A stretch of 64,000 nt of DNA from Sinonovacula constricta (GCA_007844125.1 CM017570.1:50748685-50812684); one strand, 5' to 3'. Counted from the first letter of the stretch, positions 1-13,690 are shown. Translations and numbers: made by a program. The notes: generated from the sequence alone by a model not told the origin.

Positions 1-3000
1 ATAAAACATGTAATATCACGGATCCCATCACCGCCGAGAATATAGCCAGGACAAGTCGGCCTGATACTGTCTGAAATCATATTAAACATGTAATATCACG
101 GAGCCCATCACCGCCGAAAATATAGCCAGGACAAGTCGGCCTGATATTGTCTGAAATCATATAAAACATGTAATATCACGGATCCCATCACCGTCGAGAA
201 TATAGCCAGGACAAGTCGACCTGATATTGTCTGAAATCATATTAAACATGTAATATCACGGAGCCCATCACCGCCGAGAATATAGCCAGGACAAGTCGGC
301 CTGATATTGTCTGAAATCATATAAAACATGTAATATCACGGATCCCATCACCACCGAGAATATAGCCAGGACAAGTCGGCCTGATATTGTCTGAAATCAT
401 ATTAAACATGAAATATCACGGAGCCCATCACCGCCGAGAATATAGCCAGGACAAGTCGGCCTGATATTGTCTGAAATCATATAAAACATGTAATATCACG
501 GATCCCATCACCGCCGAGAACATAGCCAGGACAAGTCGGCCTGATATTGTCTGCAATCATATAAGACATGTAATATCACGGATCCCATCACCGCCGAGAA
601 TATAGCCCGGACAAGTCGGCCCGATATTGTCTGAAATCATATAAAACATGTAATATCACGGAACCCATCACCGCCGAGAATATAGAAGGGACAAGTCGGC
701 CCGATATTGTCTGAAATCATATAAAACATGTAATATCACGGAACCCATCACCGCCGAGAATATGGCCAGGACAAGTCGGCCCTATATTGTCTGAAATGAT
801 ATAAAACATGTAATATCACGGAACCCATCACCGCCGAGAATATAGCCAGGACAAGTCGGCCCGATATTGTCTGAAACCATTTAAAACATGTACTATCACG
901 GATCCCATTACGCCGAGAATATAGCCAGGACAAGTCGGCCTGATATTGTCTGAGATCATATAAAACATGTAATATCAAGGAACCCATCACCGCCGAGAAT
1001 ATAGCCAGGACAAGTCGGGCCGATATTGTCTGAAATCATATAAAACATGTAATATCACGGAGCCCATCACCGCCGAGAATATAGCCAGGACAAGTCGGCC
1101 TGATATTGTCTGAAATCATATAAAACATGTAATATCACGGAGCCCATCACCGCCGAGAATATAGCCAGGCCAAGTCGGCCCGATATTGTCTGAAATCATA
1201 TAAAACATGTAATATCACGGATCCCATCACCGTCGAGAATATAGCCAGGACAAGTCGGCCCGATATTGTCTGAAATCATATAAAACATGTAATATCACGG
1301 ATCCCATCACCGCCGAGAATATAGCCTGGACAAGTCGGCCCGATATTGTCTGAAATCATATAAAACATGTAATATCAAGCAACCCATCACCGTCGAGAAT
1401 ATAGCCAGGACAAGTCGGCCTGATATTGTCTGAAATCATATAAAACATGTAATATCAAGCAACCCATCACCGCCGAGAATATAGCCAGGACAAGTCGGCC
1501 CGATACTGTCTGAAATCATATAAAACATGTAATATCACGGATCCCATCACCGCCGAGAATATAGCCAGGACAAGTCGGCCTGATACTGTCTGAAATCATA
1601 TTAAACATGTAATATCACGGAGCCCATCACCGCCGAAAATATAGCCAGGACAAGTCGGCCTGATATTGTCTGAAATCATATAAAACATGTAATATCACGG
1701 ATCCCATCACCGTCGAGAATATAGCCAGGACAAGTCGGCCCGATATTGTCTGAAATCATATAAAACATGTAATATCACGGATCCCATCACCGCCGAGAAT
1801 ATAGCCTGGACAAGTCGGCCTGATATTGTCTGAAATCATATTAAACATGTAATATCACGGATCCCATCACCGCCGAGAATATAGCCAGGACAAGTCGGCC
1901 TGATATTGTCTGAAATCATATTAAACATGTAATATCACGGAGCCCATCACCGCCGAGAATATAGCCAGGACAAGTCGGCCTGATATTGTCTGAAATCATA
2001 TAAAACATGTAATATCACGGATCCCATCACCACCGAGAATATAGCCAGGACAAGTCGGCCTGATATTGTCTGAAATCATATTAAACATGAAATATCACGG
2101 AGCCCATCACCGCCGAGAATATAGCCAGGACAAGTCGGCCTGATATTGTCTGAAATCACATAAAACATGTAATATCACGGATCCCATCACCGCCGAGAAT
2201 ATAGCCAGGACAAGTCAGCCCGATATTGTCTGAAATCATATAAGACATGTAATATCACGGATCCCATCACCGCCGAGAATATAGCCAGGACAAGTCGGCC
2301 CGATATTGTCTGAAATCATATAAGACATGTAATATCACGGATCCCATCACCGCCGAGAATATAGCCAGGACAAGTCGGCCCGATATTGTCTGAAATCATA
2401 TAAGACATGTAATATCACGGATCCCATCACCGCCGAGAATATAGCCAGGACAAGTCGGCCCGATATTGTCTGAAATCATATAAAACATGTAATATCACGG
2501 AACCCATCACCGCCGAGAATATAGAAGGGACAAGTCGGCCCGATATTGTCTGAAATCGTATAAAACATGTAATATCACGGAACCCATCACCGCCGAGAAT
2601 ATGGCCAGGACAAGTCGGCCCTATATTGTCTGAAATGATATAAAACATGTAATATCACGGAACCCATCACCGCCGAGAATATAGCCAGGACAAGTCGGCC
2701 CGATATTGTCTGAAACCATTTAAAACATGTACTATCACGGATCCCATTACGCCGAGAATATAGCCAGGACAAGTCGGCCTGATATTGTCTGAGATCATAT
2801 AAAACATGTAATATCAAGGAACCCATCACCGCCGAGAATATAGCCAGGACAAGTCGGCCCGATATTGTCTGAAACCATATAAAACATGAAATATCACGGA
2901 TCCCATCAACGCCGAGAATATAGCCAGGACAAGTCGGCGTGATATTGTCTGAAATCATATAAACATGTAATATCACGGATCCCATCACCGCCGAGAATAT

Positions 3001-6000
3001 AGCCAGGACAAGTCGGACTGATATTGTCTGAAATCATATAAAACATGTAATATCACGGATCCCATCACCGCCGAGAATATAGCCAGGACAAGTCGGCCTG
3101 ATATTGTCTGAAATCATATTAAACATGTAATATCACGGAGCCCATCACCGCCGAAAATATAGCCAGGACAAGTCGGCCTGATATTATCTGAAATCATATA
3201 AAACATGTAATATCACGGATCCCATCACCGTCGAGAATATAGCCAGGACAAGTCGACCTGATATTGTCTGAAATCATATTAAACATGTAATATCACGGAG
3301 CCCATCACCGCCGAGAATATAGCCAGGACAAGTCGGCCTGATATTGTCTGAAATCATATAAAACATGTAATATCACGGATCCCATCACCACCGAGAATAT
3401 AGCCAGGACAAGTCGGCCTGATATTGTCTGAAATCATATTAAACATGAAATATCACGGAGCCCATCACCGCCGAGAATATAGCCAGGACAAGTCGGCCTG
3501 ATATTGTCTGAAATCATATAAAACATGTAATATCACGGATCCCATCACCGCCGAGAACATAGCCAGGACAAGTCGGCCTGATATTGTCTGCAATCATATA
3601 AGACATGTAATATCACGGATCCCATCACCGCCGAGAATATAGCCCGGACAAGTCGGCCCGATATTGTCTGAAATCATATAAAACATGTAATATCACGGAA
3701 CCCATCACCGCCGAGAATATAGAAGGGACAAGTCGGCCCGATATTGTCTGAAATCATATAAAACATGTAATATCACGGAACCCATCACCGCCGAGAATAT
3801 GGCCAGGACAAGTCGGCCTGATACTGTCTGAAATCATATAAAACATGTAATATCACGGAACCCATCACCGCCGAGAATATAGCCAGGACAAGTCGGCCCG
3901 ATATTGTCTGAAACCATTTAAAACATGTACTATCACGGATCCCATTACGCCGAGAATATAGCCAGGACAAGTCGGCCTGATATTGTCTGAGATCATATAA
4001 AACATGTAATATCAAGGAACCCATCACCGCCGAGAATATAGCCAGGACAAGTCGGGCCGATATTGTCTGAAATCATATAAAACATGTAATATCACGGAGC
4101 CCATCACCGCCGAGAATATAGCCAGGACAAGTCGGCCTGATATTGTCTGAAATCATATAAAACATGTAATATCACGGAGCCCATCACCGCCGAGAATATA
4201 GCCAGGCCAAGTCGGCCCGATATTGTCTGAAATCATATAAAACATGTAATATCAAGCAACCCATCACCGCCGAGAATATAGCCAGGACAAGTCGGCCCGA
4301 TACTGTCTGAAATCATATAAAACATGTAATATCACGGATCCCATCACCGCCGAGAATATAGCCAGGACAAGTCGGCCTGATACTGTCTGAAATCATATAA
4401 AACATGTAATATCACGGATCCCATCACCGCCGGGAATATAGCCAGGACAAGTCGGCCCGATATTGTCTGAAATCATATAAAACATGTAATGTCACGGATC
4501 CCATCACCGCCGAGAATATAGCCAGTCCAAGTCGGCCTGATATTGTCTGAAATCATATAAAACATGTAATATCACGGATCCCATCACCGCCGAGAATATA
4601 GCCAGGCCAAGTCGGCCTGATATTGTCTGAAATCATATAAAACATGTAATATCACGGATCCCATCACCGCCGAGAATATAGCCAGGCCAAGTCGGCCTGA
4701 TATTGTCTGAAATCATATAAAACATGTAATATCACGGATCCCATCACCGCCGGGAATATAGCCAGGACAAGTCGGCCCGATATTGTCTGAAACCATATAA
4801 AACATGAAATATCACGGATCCCATCACCGCCGAGAATATAGCCAGGACAAATCGGCCTGATATTGTCTGAAATCATATAAAACATGTAATATCACGGAGC
4901 CCATTACCGCCGAGAATATAGCCAGGACAAGTCGGCCTGATATTGTCTGAAATCATATAAAACATGTAATATCACGGAGCCCATCACCGCCGAGAATATA
5001 GCCAGGACAAGTCGGCCTGAAATTGTCTGAAATCATATAAAGCATGTAATATCACGGATCCCATCACCGCCGAGAATATAGCCAGGACAATTCGGCCTGA
5101 TATTGTCTGAAACCATATAAAACATGTAGTATCACGGATCCCATCACCGCCGAGAATATAGCCAGGACAAGTCGGCCTGATATTGTCTGAAATCATATAA
5201 AACATGTAATATCACGGATCCCATCACCGCCGGGAATATAGCCAGGACAAGTCGGCCCGATATTGTCTGAAATCATATAAAACATGTCATATCACGGATC
5301 CCATCACCGCCGAGAATATAGCCAGGACAAGTCGGCCTGATATTGTCTGAAATCATATAAAACATGTAATATCACGGATCCCATCACCGCTGAGAATATA
5401 GTCAGGACAAGTCGGCCTGATATTGTCTGAAATCATATAAAACATGTAATATCACGGATCCCATCACCGCCGAGAATATAGCCAGGCCAAGTCGGCCTGA
5501 TATTGTCTGAAATCATATAAAACATGTCATATCACGGATCCCATCACCGCCGAGAATATAGCCAGGACAAGTCGGCCTGATATTGTCTGAAATCATATAA
5601 AACATGTAATATCACGGATCCCATCACCGCTGAGAATATAGTCAGGACAAGTCGGCCTGATATTGTCTGAAATCATATAAAACATGAAATATCACGGAGC
5701 CCATCACCGCCGAAAATATAGCCAGGCCAAGTCGGCCTGATATTGTCTGAAATCATATAAAACATGTAATATCACGGATCCCATCACCGCCGAGAATATA
5801 GCCAGGACAAATCGGCCTGATATTGTCTGAAATCATATAAAACATGTAATATCACGGATCCCATCACCGCCGAGAATATAGCCAAGACAAGTCGTCCTGA
5901 TATTGTCTGAAATCATATAAAACATGTAATATCACGGATCCCATCACCGCCGAGAATATAGCCAGGACAAGTCGGTCCGATATTGTCTGAAATCATATAA

Positions 6001-6250
6001 AACATGTAATATCACGGAGCCCATCACCGCCGAGAATATAGCCAGGCCAAGTCGGCCTGATATTGTCTGAAATCATATAAAACATGTAATATATATACAA
6101 GATCACCGCCGAGAATATAGCCAGGACAAGTAGGCCTGATATTGTCTGAAATCATATAAAACATGTAATATCACGGATCCCATCACCGCCGAGAATATAG
6201 CCAGGCCAAGTCGGCCCAATACGGTTTGAAATCATATAAAACATGATATA
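1..6250. repeat. 80-bp satellite array with higher-order blocks
   Basis: About 78 head-to-tail copies of an 80-bp unit containing the core acaagtcggcc and a variable cccatcaccgccgag segment. Diagnostic variants recur at fixed spacing. The one-base-deleted form cccattacgccgag appears near 904, 2743 and 3941, and tatagaaggg appears near 680, 2520 and 3718, so blocks of 15-23 units were copied as groups. The array starts before the window and decays near 6100-6250, where units are disrupted by tatata tracts. Short open frames on the minus strand are by-products of the repeat and show no protein character. Confidence 0.97.
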
Positions 6251-6810
6251 TATAAACAAATAAATAAACTTACAAACTTTAGAAAATCTACTAAGCCATG
6301 TAACAAAGATGAGGAGCAATCAAGGGCGTCGCAAACGATTAAAACATTTAAAAAAACACAGCAACATATATTTTAAAACTCAATTAAAGATAGTATTAGG
6401 GAGTTTTCTGTAATCAAAAACATGTAAATAAATAATATAATAAAATATAAAATAGAAAAGTTCATGTACCGAATTATGACCCCTATTTTATACCATCTTT
6501 AATTTGGTTTTAAAATATAGGTCACAATTTCTTTTATTTAAATTTGTTTTAATTGTTTGCGTTGCCTTGGATGCTTCGCATCGCCGGTTTTCCTGTACCA
6601 ACAGATAGTATGCAAAATAAAATTGTTCGGAATCAATTAAATACCATTTCTTTTTGTGTCACGACGTCAAATGCGGTGTCACATTTTAAACCCGGCTTTA
6701 GAAGCAATAATAACTTAGTGTAATAAGCAAAAAGCCAAGTGTATTAGTGGACAAACTGGATTTGAGAAAGTGTCGTTGTAGGATATACATCTGCATTAGT
6801 TTTCCATCGA
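6251..6810. other. AT-rich spacer between two arrays
   Basis: No gene is visible. Apart from the inverted-repeat element listed separately (6308-6585), this is AT-rich sequence with no recognisable motif. Confidence 0.6.
6308..6585. mobile_element. MITE-like inverted-repeat element
   Basis: The sequence from about 6308 to 6402 is an imperfect reverse complement of about 6484 to 6585. Shared blocks include cgcaaac, attaaaac, tattttaaaac and aattaaagat. The arms are about 95 bp around an 80-bp AT-rich centre, giving roughly 280 bp and no coding capacity. This is the form of a miniature inverted-repeat element. No clear target duplication was found, so the superfamily is unknown. Confidence 0.55.
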
Positions 6811-8155
6811 ATTCGGTTGCATAGAACAGGACGAAATGAGACTCAATACAGTGGTTCTGACAAACTTAAATCTTGCTACCCTGTTGTACATTCGGTACCC
6901 CACCCATCCATGGTTACGCGAGAATTTGATGATTCTGTGAGAACAGGACGAAATGAGAACCAATCCAGTGGTTCTGACAAACTTAAATCTTGCCACTCTA
7001 TTGTACAGTCTGTACCCCACCCATGGTTACGTGAGAGACTGATAATGCCGTGAGAACAGGACGAAATGAGACTCAATACAGTGGTTCTGACAAACTTAAA
7101 TCTTGCCACTCTGTTGTACAGTCTGTACCACACCCAGTCATGGTTACGTGAGAGTTTGATGATTCTGTAAGAACAGGACGAAATGAGACTCAATCCAGCG
7201 GTTCTGACAAACTTAAATCTTGCCACTCTGTTGTACAGTCTGTACCCCACCCATCCATGGTTACGTGAGAGTTTGATGATTCTGTAAGAACAGGACGAAA
7301 TGAGACTCAATCCAGCGGTTCTGACAAACTTAAATCTTGCCACTCTGTTGTACAGTCTGTACCCCACCCAGCCATGGTTACGTGAGAGTTTGATGATTCT
7401 GTAAGAACAGGACGAAATGAGACTCAATCCAGCGGTTCTGACAAACTTAAATCTTGCCACTCTGTTGTACAGTCTGTACCACACCCAGCCATGGTTACGT
7501 GAGAGTTTGGTGATTCTGTGAGAACAGGACTAAATGAGACTCAATCCAGCGGTTCTGACAAACTTAAATCTTGCCACTCTGTTGTACAGTCTGTACCACA
7601 CCCACCCATGGTTACGTGAGAGACTGATGATGCCGTGAGATCAGGACTAAATGAGACTCAATCCAGCGGTTCTGACAAACTTAAATCTTGCCACTCTGTT
7701 GTACAGTCTGTACCCCACCCACCCATGGTTACGTGAGAGACTGATGATGCCGTGAGATCAGGACGAAATGAGACTCAATCCAGTGGTTCTGACAAACTTA
7801 AATCTTGCCACTCTGTTGTACAGTCTGTACCACACCCACCCATGGTAAAGTGAGAGACTGATGATGCCGTGAGAACAGGACGAAATGAGACTCAATCCAG
7901 CGGTTCTGACAAACTTAAATCTTGCCACTCTGTTGTACAGTCTGTACCCCACCCAGCCATGGTTACGCGAGAGATTGATGATTCTGTAAGAACAGGACGA
8001 AATGAGAACCAATCCAGTGGTTCTGACAAACTTAAATCTTGCCACTCTATTGTACAGTCTATACCCCACCCATCCATGGTTACGCGAGAGATTGATGATG
8101 CCGTGAGAACAGGACGAAATGAGAACCAATCCAGTGGTTCTGACAAACTTAAATC
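6811..8155. repeat. 117-118 bp tandem array
   Basis: Eleven to twelve copies of a unit containing gaacaggacgaaatgagac, ggttctgacaaacttaaatc and catggttacgtgagag. Successive gaacagg sites are at 6823, 6941, 7053, 7171 and 7288. Most units are 117 bp (39 codons) and lack stops in some frames, so open frames of 78-202 codons appear on both strands. They encode only the repeat and are not genes. Confidence 0.95.
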
Positions 8156-8621
8156 TCGCTGCACTGTTGGAATCAGACTACAGTTATTTGCCGTTGGTCG
8201 ACCACAATAAGGATGTGTTTACATAGTAAATAGTGCATGTGTTGAAAGTCTGATATAAATAAGTTGATGAATGAAAGAGATGGCAACATGGACATTTTTC
8301 AACAGGGTGGACCTTAATAAGCTGGTAAATGCAAGCATTGATGAAGACTTTATGTAAATTTGTCTATTTTCAGTGATTGTGTACATGGCCAAATTCACGT
8401 GGGTCCGGCGGATTACAGCCGAATGGTGCATGGTTGTACTTTGACTGGAAATTATGGGACCGGAATCAGCTTGACCCCCAACTTTCTGCAGCTAGAATTT
8501 CTTCTCTTGGATGATACTACTGACAGCAAGTGACTCTGATTTGATTGGAGAGTTACCAACATGACCAGTGTCCACAATGTCTATATAGAACATATAGTAA
8601 AAATAACTGTGGTCTGAGGCC
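8156..8621. other. Unique spacer
   Basis: Non-repetitive sequence between the 117-bp array and the start of the large inverted repeat. I see no convincing exon, promoter or element. Confidence 0.5.
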
Positions 8622-9007
8622 ATCTCGGCAACACATGGTTCCACAAAATGGCGAACCAAGCAGAAAGGAAGGAGACTTAATCTCCGTATTCTGACACGAA
8701 CGCTATTCGATACTTTTATTAACTACACTATCATCAACACAACATATATTTATTAAAAAGAGTATTGTACTTAACAACTACAAACAAACCACGTATTGTT
8801 AAAAAATACATATACTTATTAAACACTACAACGTTAACTTATAGTATAGAGGCTATACATACTGAACCGCTATGTTGCAGACTCTGATCATACGGGGGGC
8901 GCCGCACGGGTTTCATCGGAGGGGTGAGGTACCTGGGGGAAATAAATGTTACCATAAATCTCTCCTGCGCTCTAGTTATTTTCGCCATACGGTGCTTCTG
9001 AGGGACA

Positions 9008-9069
9008 CAGGCCTGTCCATACATTAAAAAATAAAATAAAAAATAGAATAGATACATTGGACAGGCCTG
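9008..9069. repeat. Hairpin caggcctgtcca ... tggacaggcctg
   Basis: A perfect 12-bp inverted repeat separated by about 38 bp of A/T-rich sequence (aaaaaataaaataaaaaa). The right palindrome arm keeps it at 52196-52257. It could be a tiny foldback element or a cruciform-prone site; nothing shows a function. Confidence 0.7.
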
Positions 9070-10040
9070 ACGCAATGAACATTAAGACTGTGTTTAGTAA
9101 TGTATATAGAATTCATTATTTAAATTATTGATCCTTTAAAAGGAAATACTTTTGAATGTTCCTAAAAAGGTGCCACTAGCATCGGTTAGAACAATATAAA
9201 TATATTTTTATCTTTAATTTTAAATGAACACATTTTTTTTATTTTATTTTTATTTTTATATATAATTATGATGCGTTTTTAACACTATTATAAGTCCCAA
9301 AAGAGGCACTGTACAACACTGCATTGTATTTATACAATGAGGCGAACAAGCTATATATTATGTTAATTAGGTGGACTAAAAAATAAATGTACAGTAAAAA
9401 GGAGGTGCTTACTGTAAAATTTTACAAATTAATTTTTACGACACATACATCACAAGCACACATATACATCATAGACAATACAAACACCCATACGATATAT
9501 ATGAGAGCCTATTGCCAATGTCATTACAAATTTATAATTACCTTTATTTTGTTTAAGTTTTAATCGTTTTAACCTTCCTGACATTAGGCAACCCTCACAC
9601 CATTAAAAATAAACATACTGTGATATCTTATTTTAAACTTCTATATATTAATGCTCGCCCTATAACAATAGTTAGGGCGAGGGTAAATAAAGCAAAGTAT
9701 TGAATGTGAAACATTTTATATATTTCAGTTTTATAGTATTTAGTCTTAAATGCGAACTAGACATATTATGTCTGATTTTATTCTGTGTGTGTAAAGATGT
9801 CACATTTCTTTTTGACATTATACAGCATTCTTAAATGTCTATGGACACATTGGTGTGCTATTTAGATATGATGTCATGCACATCATTGCATGCATGTCAT
9901 AATCTAACAAGCCTGCAAAAATTTATTCAGTTACAACTGAAAAATGTTACAACTGCAACAAGTTGTGTATGTGGAGATCTGTAACTTGTATATTAAGATA
10001 TGTAACCCTTATTTATCACTTTAATTTAAGTGTAAGTTGT

Positions 10041-11200
10041 ATGTGTCGTTCTGTAACATGTATGTGTTATTCTGTAACTTGTGTCATTCTGTAACTTGTG
10101 TTATTCTGTAACTTGTGTCATTCTGTAACTTGTGTCATTCTGTAACATGTGTCATTCTGTAACTTGTGTCATGCTGTAACTTGTGTCATTCTGTAACGTG
10201 TGTCATTCTGTAACATGTGTTATTCTGTAACTTGTGTCATTCTGTAACTTGTGTCATTCTGTAACTTGTGTCATTCTGTAACTTGTGTCATTCTGTAATT
10301 TGTGTCATTCTGTAACTTGTGTTATTCTGTAACTTGTTTCATTCTGTAACATGTGTCAATCTGTAACTTGTGTCATTCTGTAACATGTGTCATTCTGTAA
10401 CTTGTGTCATTCTGTAACTTGTGTCATTCTGTAACTTGTGTCATTCTGTAATTTGTGTCTTTCTGTAACTTGTGTTATTCTGTAACATGCATCATTGTGT
10501 AACTTGTGTCATTCTGTAACTTGTGTCATTCTGTAACATGTGTCATTCTGTAACTTGTGTCATTCTGTAACTTGTGTCATTCTGTAACTTGTTTCATTCT
10601 GTAAACTGTATGTGTCATTCTGTAACTTGTGTCATTCTGTAACTTGTGTTATTCTGTAACATGCATCATTCTGTAACTTGTGTCATTCTGTAACTTGTGG
10701 CATTCTGTAACTTGTGTCATTCTGTAACTTGTGTCATTCTGTAACATGTGTCATTCTGTAACTTGTGTCATTCTGTAAATTGTATGTGTCATTCTGTAAA
10801 TTGTGTCATTCTGTAAATTGTATGTGTCATTCTGTAACTTGTGTCATTCTGTAACTTGTGTTATTCTGTAACATGCATCATTATGTAACTTGTGTCATTC
10901 TGTAACTTGTGTCATTCTGTTACTTGTGTCATTCTGTAACTTGTGTCATTTTGTAATTTGTGTCATTGTGTAATTTGTGTCATTCTGTTACATGTATCAT
11001 TGTGTAACATGTGTCATTCTGTAACTTGTGTCATTCTGTAACTTGTGTCATTCTGTAATATGTGTCATTCTGTAAATTGTGCCATTCTGTAAATTGTGTC
11101 ATTTTGTAACTTGTGTCATTCTGTAACTTGTGTCATTCTGTAACATTCATCATTCTGTAACATGCATCATTCTGTAATTTGTGTCATTGTGTAACTTGTC
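10041..11200. repeat. 17-bp minisatellite in Sufu intron 1
   Basis: Roughly 65-70 tandem copies of tgtcattctgtaacttg with point variants (acatg, aattg, ttattc). The array runs to about 50 bp before the splice acceptor of Sufu exon 2. The mirrored array is at 49962-51215 with a different arrangement of variants. Confidence 0.95.
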
Positions 11201-11253
11201 TGTATAACTTGTATGTGTAGACCTATAACCTGTAAGAATATTCTGTATTTCAG

Positions 11254-11388
11254 GCTTGGAGGCCCCGACCACCTGGACTACATCAGCATGTACTCCAACT
11301 CTGGGGATCCAGACCAGGGTGTGCCACCACACTGGCACTACATCAGCTTCGGGCTCTCAGATCTCCATGGCGACGGTCGCGTTCATTG
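11254..11388 (+). CDS. SUFU: Suppressor of fused, exon 2 (plus-strand copy)
   Basis: Sufu is a cytoplasmic and nuclear negative regulator of Hedgehog signalling that binds Gli/Ci transcription factors. This exon is bounded by tgtatttcag (acceptor) and gtaagtg (donor), is 135 bp long and enters and leaves in phase 2. It encodes LGGPDHLDYISMYSNSG followed by HWHYISFGLSDLHGDG and RVH, which matches the N-terminal SUFU domain (vertebrate LGGPDPLDYVSMY and HWHYISFGLSDLYGD). The family proline in GGPDPLDY is histidine here (ccgaccac), while the minus-strand copy keeps proline. Exon 1 is not in the window and the next exon is at 16375-16511. The exon is open and well spliced, but it may belong to a non-functional duplicate because the plus-strand copy carries the non-consensus residues. 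Confidence 0.92.
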
Positions 11389-12459
11389 GTAAGTGAAAAA
11401 GCTGTCTTTTTTTTTCAAAGAATTATCCAAAGCTAATAAATTGATTAATAAACAAAAATCTTGGTCAGTTTAACACACATGCATAGCTCAAGTTTAATGG
11501 CATATTGGCTCGTATTTTCTTCTGTATTTCTATTCCAAAACATTTGTTGAATTATTTTAAGAAATCTAAGAACCTCGTGTTTTAAGAGGTTTTTGTACTA
11601 CTGCACATAAATAATTATTTGTTTCTTGTACAAGCATTTTTATGAATTGTTTAAACTTGATTAAAGAAAGAGATGAACAATGGTAAAATATTTATTCCTT
11701 TTATTTTTATTTTATTTCCTTTTCCTTTATTATAGGAAAATTGAAGAAACAGTCATTAAAATAATCTATTTAGCTTCTGTAACATTGTTGTCATTTAGGG
11801 TCATTGTCAAAATGATCAGTATGTTTGAAAAATTACAGTAAATTGGCCTAGTCATGAAACAATGATTTGCAATTAATTATTGAATGTGTGTACATAGTTT
11901 TTTATTCCCATGTCGTGTGTATAAAAGATTCCTCCCACAGCATGGGGTAATCTGATATGTTATGACCTGTTCTAACTGGATTCTTGCTAAATCATTAGAG
12001 GATTACTAGACACTAGATACATTACAATTACAACATAGTTTGGCATTCACTTGGCTCAAAATTGCAAAACATGATATCTTGGTATGTTCTGTATTTTACA
12101 TACATCAGTATGGCTCTGGGGGTTGTTTTTTTAACTGTTAGCCTGGGTAGCATGAAACGATCAGGTTGTGGTAAATATTAAAGATCCAAATCAGTATGAA
12201 ATAAGGATATTATCTTCTAGAACTCTGCTTAAATACATGAAGCTTTGGATTGAACATTTGGGTTACAAAAGTACAGCTATGGAATGTTGCTACTGATCCA
12301 AACTTTCAATAATGCAGTAGAATGTTTCCATTTTTGTTCTATAGCAATCTTGAGATTCCTCATTAATGCAGAAAAAAACAAATTCACTTTATATTACTTG
12401 TGAAATGTTACCTGTACATATTCACCTCAAGGTTGTCTGTGTCAATGTTGGATATTCAC

Positions 12460-12549
12460 TTAACCCATTACTTACCGGACACACCTTTCAGCCCGTTCAC
12501 CTACAACAAACCCCACCCTAAAGGTGTTTCCAACAAGTAAAGGATTAAA
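12460..12549. mobile_element. 90-bp MITE-like element
   Basis: Terminal inverted repeats of about 28 bp: ttaacccattacttaccgg followed by acacacctt on the left, aaggtgtttccaacaagtaa then aggattaaa on the right. There is no coding capacity. The mirrored copy is at 48612-48703, so the insertion predates the palindrome duplication. Confidence 0.55.
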
Positions 12550-12561
12550 CTTGTAACCTGA

Positions 12562-13068
12562 ATGTGTGAGATTGTATTGCGATCCACATCTCTGTGAGGA
12601 ATGTCGCATGATACAAGTTATGTGTGAGAACGTATTGCGATCCACATCTCTGTGAGGTATGTCGCATGATACAAGTTATGTGTGAGAATGTATTGCGATC
12701 CACATCTCTGTGAGGTATGTCGCATGATACAAGTTATGTGTGAGAATGTATTGCGATCCACATCTCTGTGAGGTATGTCGCATGATACAAGTTATGTGTG
12801 AGAATGTATTGTGATCCACATCTCTGTGAGGTATGTCGCATGATACAAGTTATGTGTGAGAATGTATTGCGATCCACATTTCTGTGAGGTATGTCGCATG
12901 ATACAAGTTATGTGTGAGATTGTATTGCGATCCACATCTCTGTGAGGAATGTCGCATGATACAAGTTATGTGTGAGAACGTATTGCGATCCACATCTCTG
13001 TGAGGTATGTCGCATGATACAAGTTATGTGTGAGAATGTATTGCGATCCACATGTCTGTGAGGTATTG
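12562..13068. repeat. 58-bp minisatellite
   Basis: About nine copies of a 58-bp unit containing gtattgcgatccacatctct and gtcgcatgatacaagttat. The same array has about 8 units at 28299-28766 and about 19 at 47339-48456. It lies in Sufu intron 2. Confidence 0.95.
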
Positions 13069-13108
13069 AGCTGATTGATAAAGATCAAGAGCTGAGTAAA
13101 AGACTATT

Positions 13109-13207
13109 GGACTCGGGTACCAGTGTAAACCACTGGACTCGGGTACCAGTGTAAACCACTGGACTCGGGTACCAGTGTAAACCACTGGACTCGGGTACCA
13201 GTGTAAC
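13109..13207. repeat. 26-bp tandem repeat
   Basis: Four copies, the last partial, of ggactcgggtaccagtgtaa plus accact. Copy B' has a single unit (28807-28830), so the expansion is specific to this copy or was lost there. The following gtgtgtgtgtgggggggg tract is low-complexity. Confidence 0.88.
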
Positions 13208-13690
13208 ATATTGATCAATAGACATCTCTCTCCTAGTGTGTGTGTGTGGGGGGGGGTCTCCCATGTCAGCAGGGGGTATGTATTTAATGGCCGCTATCTT
13301 CAACAGAAGCCTACTGCCTGTGCTTATGGGATACTCAAGGAAATTAAAAATAAACAACAGTTTAAATTGCATTAATGTGTTGTTGTTGTTTTTTTTTTTC
13401 ATATCTAGTGTTAATGTTTTATTTCTGTTCATTTCAAGAGTGAGAAATAATGATTTAAAGTTTGGTGGATTTTGGGGGGTAATTTTTTAACTTATTTCTT
13501 TTATTCTTCCAAAATTACTGCTTAGGAATTTTGTACTGATGAGGACGTGCAATCGTAGAGAGTTTACTCTTAAGTCTGTTTTTATATTGATACGGTTCAA
13601 GCAAATAGTGTAAGAAGAAACTTAGAATTGGTTTGGATTGTTTCCACAATAGAGCGCAATCATGGGTAAATGACATTTATAAATACGTAC

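Larger units (their letters stand above)
8622..12549. repeat. Left arm A of giant palindrome
   Basis: This 3.9-kb block reappears as the reverse complement at about 48546-52645. Homology begins at the ggcaacacatggttccac segment (8629 onward, mate near 52640) and runs through a hairpin, a 17-bp minisatellite, Sufu exon 2, its intron and a short MITE. The copies differ by scattered substitutions, small indels and minisatellite copy number, so they are diverged paralogous segments or alleles, not identical reads. Confidence 0.93.

Noticed and set aside
7030..7070. Hammerhead-like ctgatga ... gaaatgag core with an internal ctgt-aaga-acag stem in the 117-bp repeat
   Set aside because: Stem II is misaligned, stem III would have a one-base loop, and the sequences that should form stem I are not complementary.
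6876..8129. Frames of up to 202 codons in the 117-bp array
   Set aside because: Both strands are open because the unit is 39 codons; no domain and no start context.
1..8155. CRISPR-like reading of the tandem arrays
   Set aside because: Units are contiguous without unique spacers and the sequence is clearly eukaryotic.
13535..13560. ctgatgaggacgtgc resembling a hammerhead core
   Set aside because: No GAAA strand follows at a usable distance.
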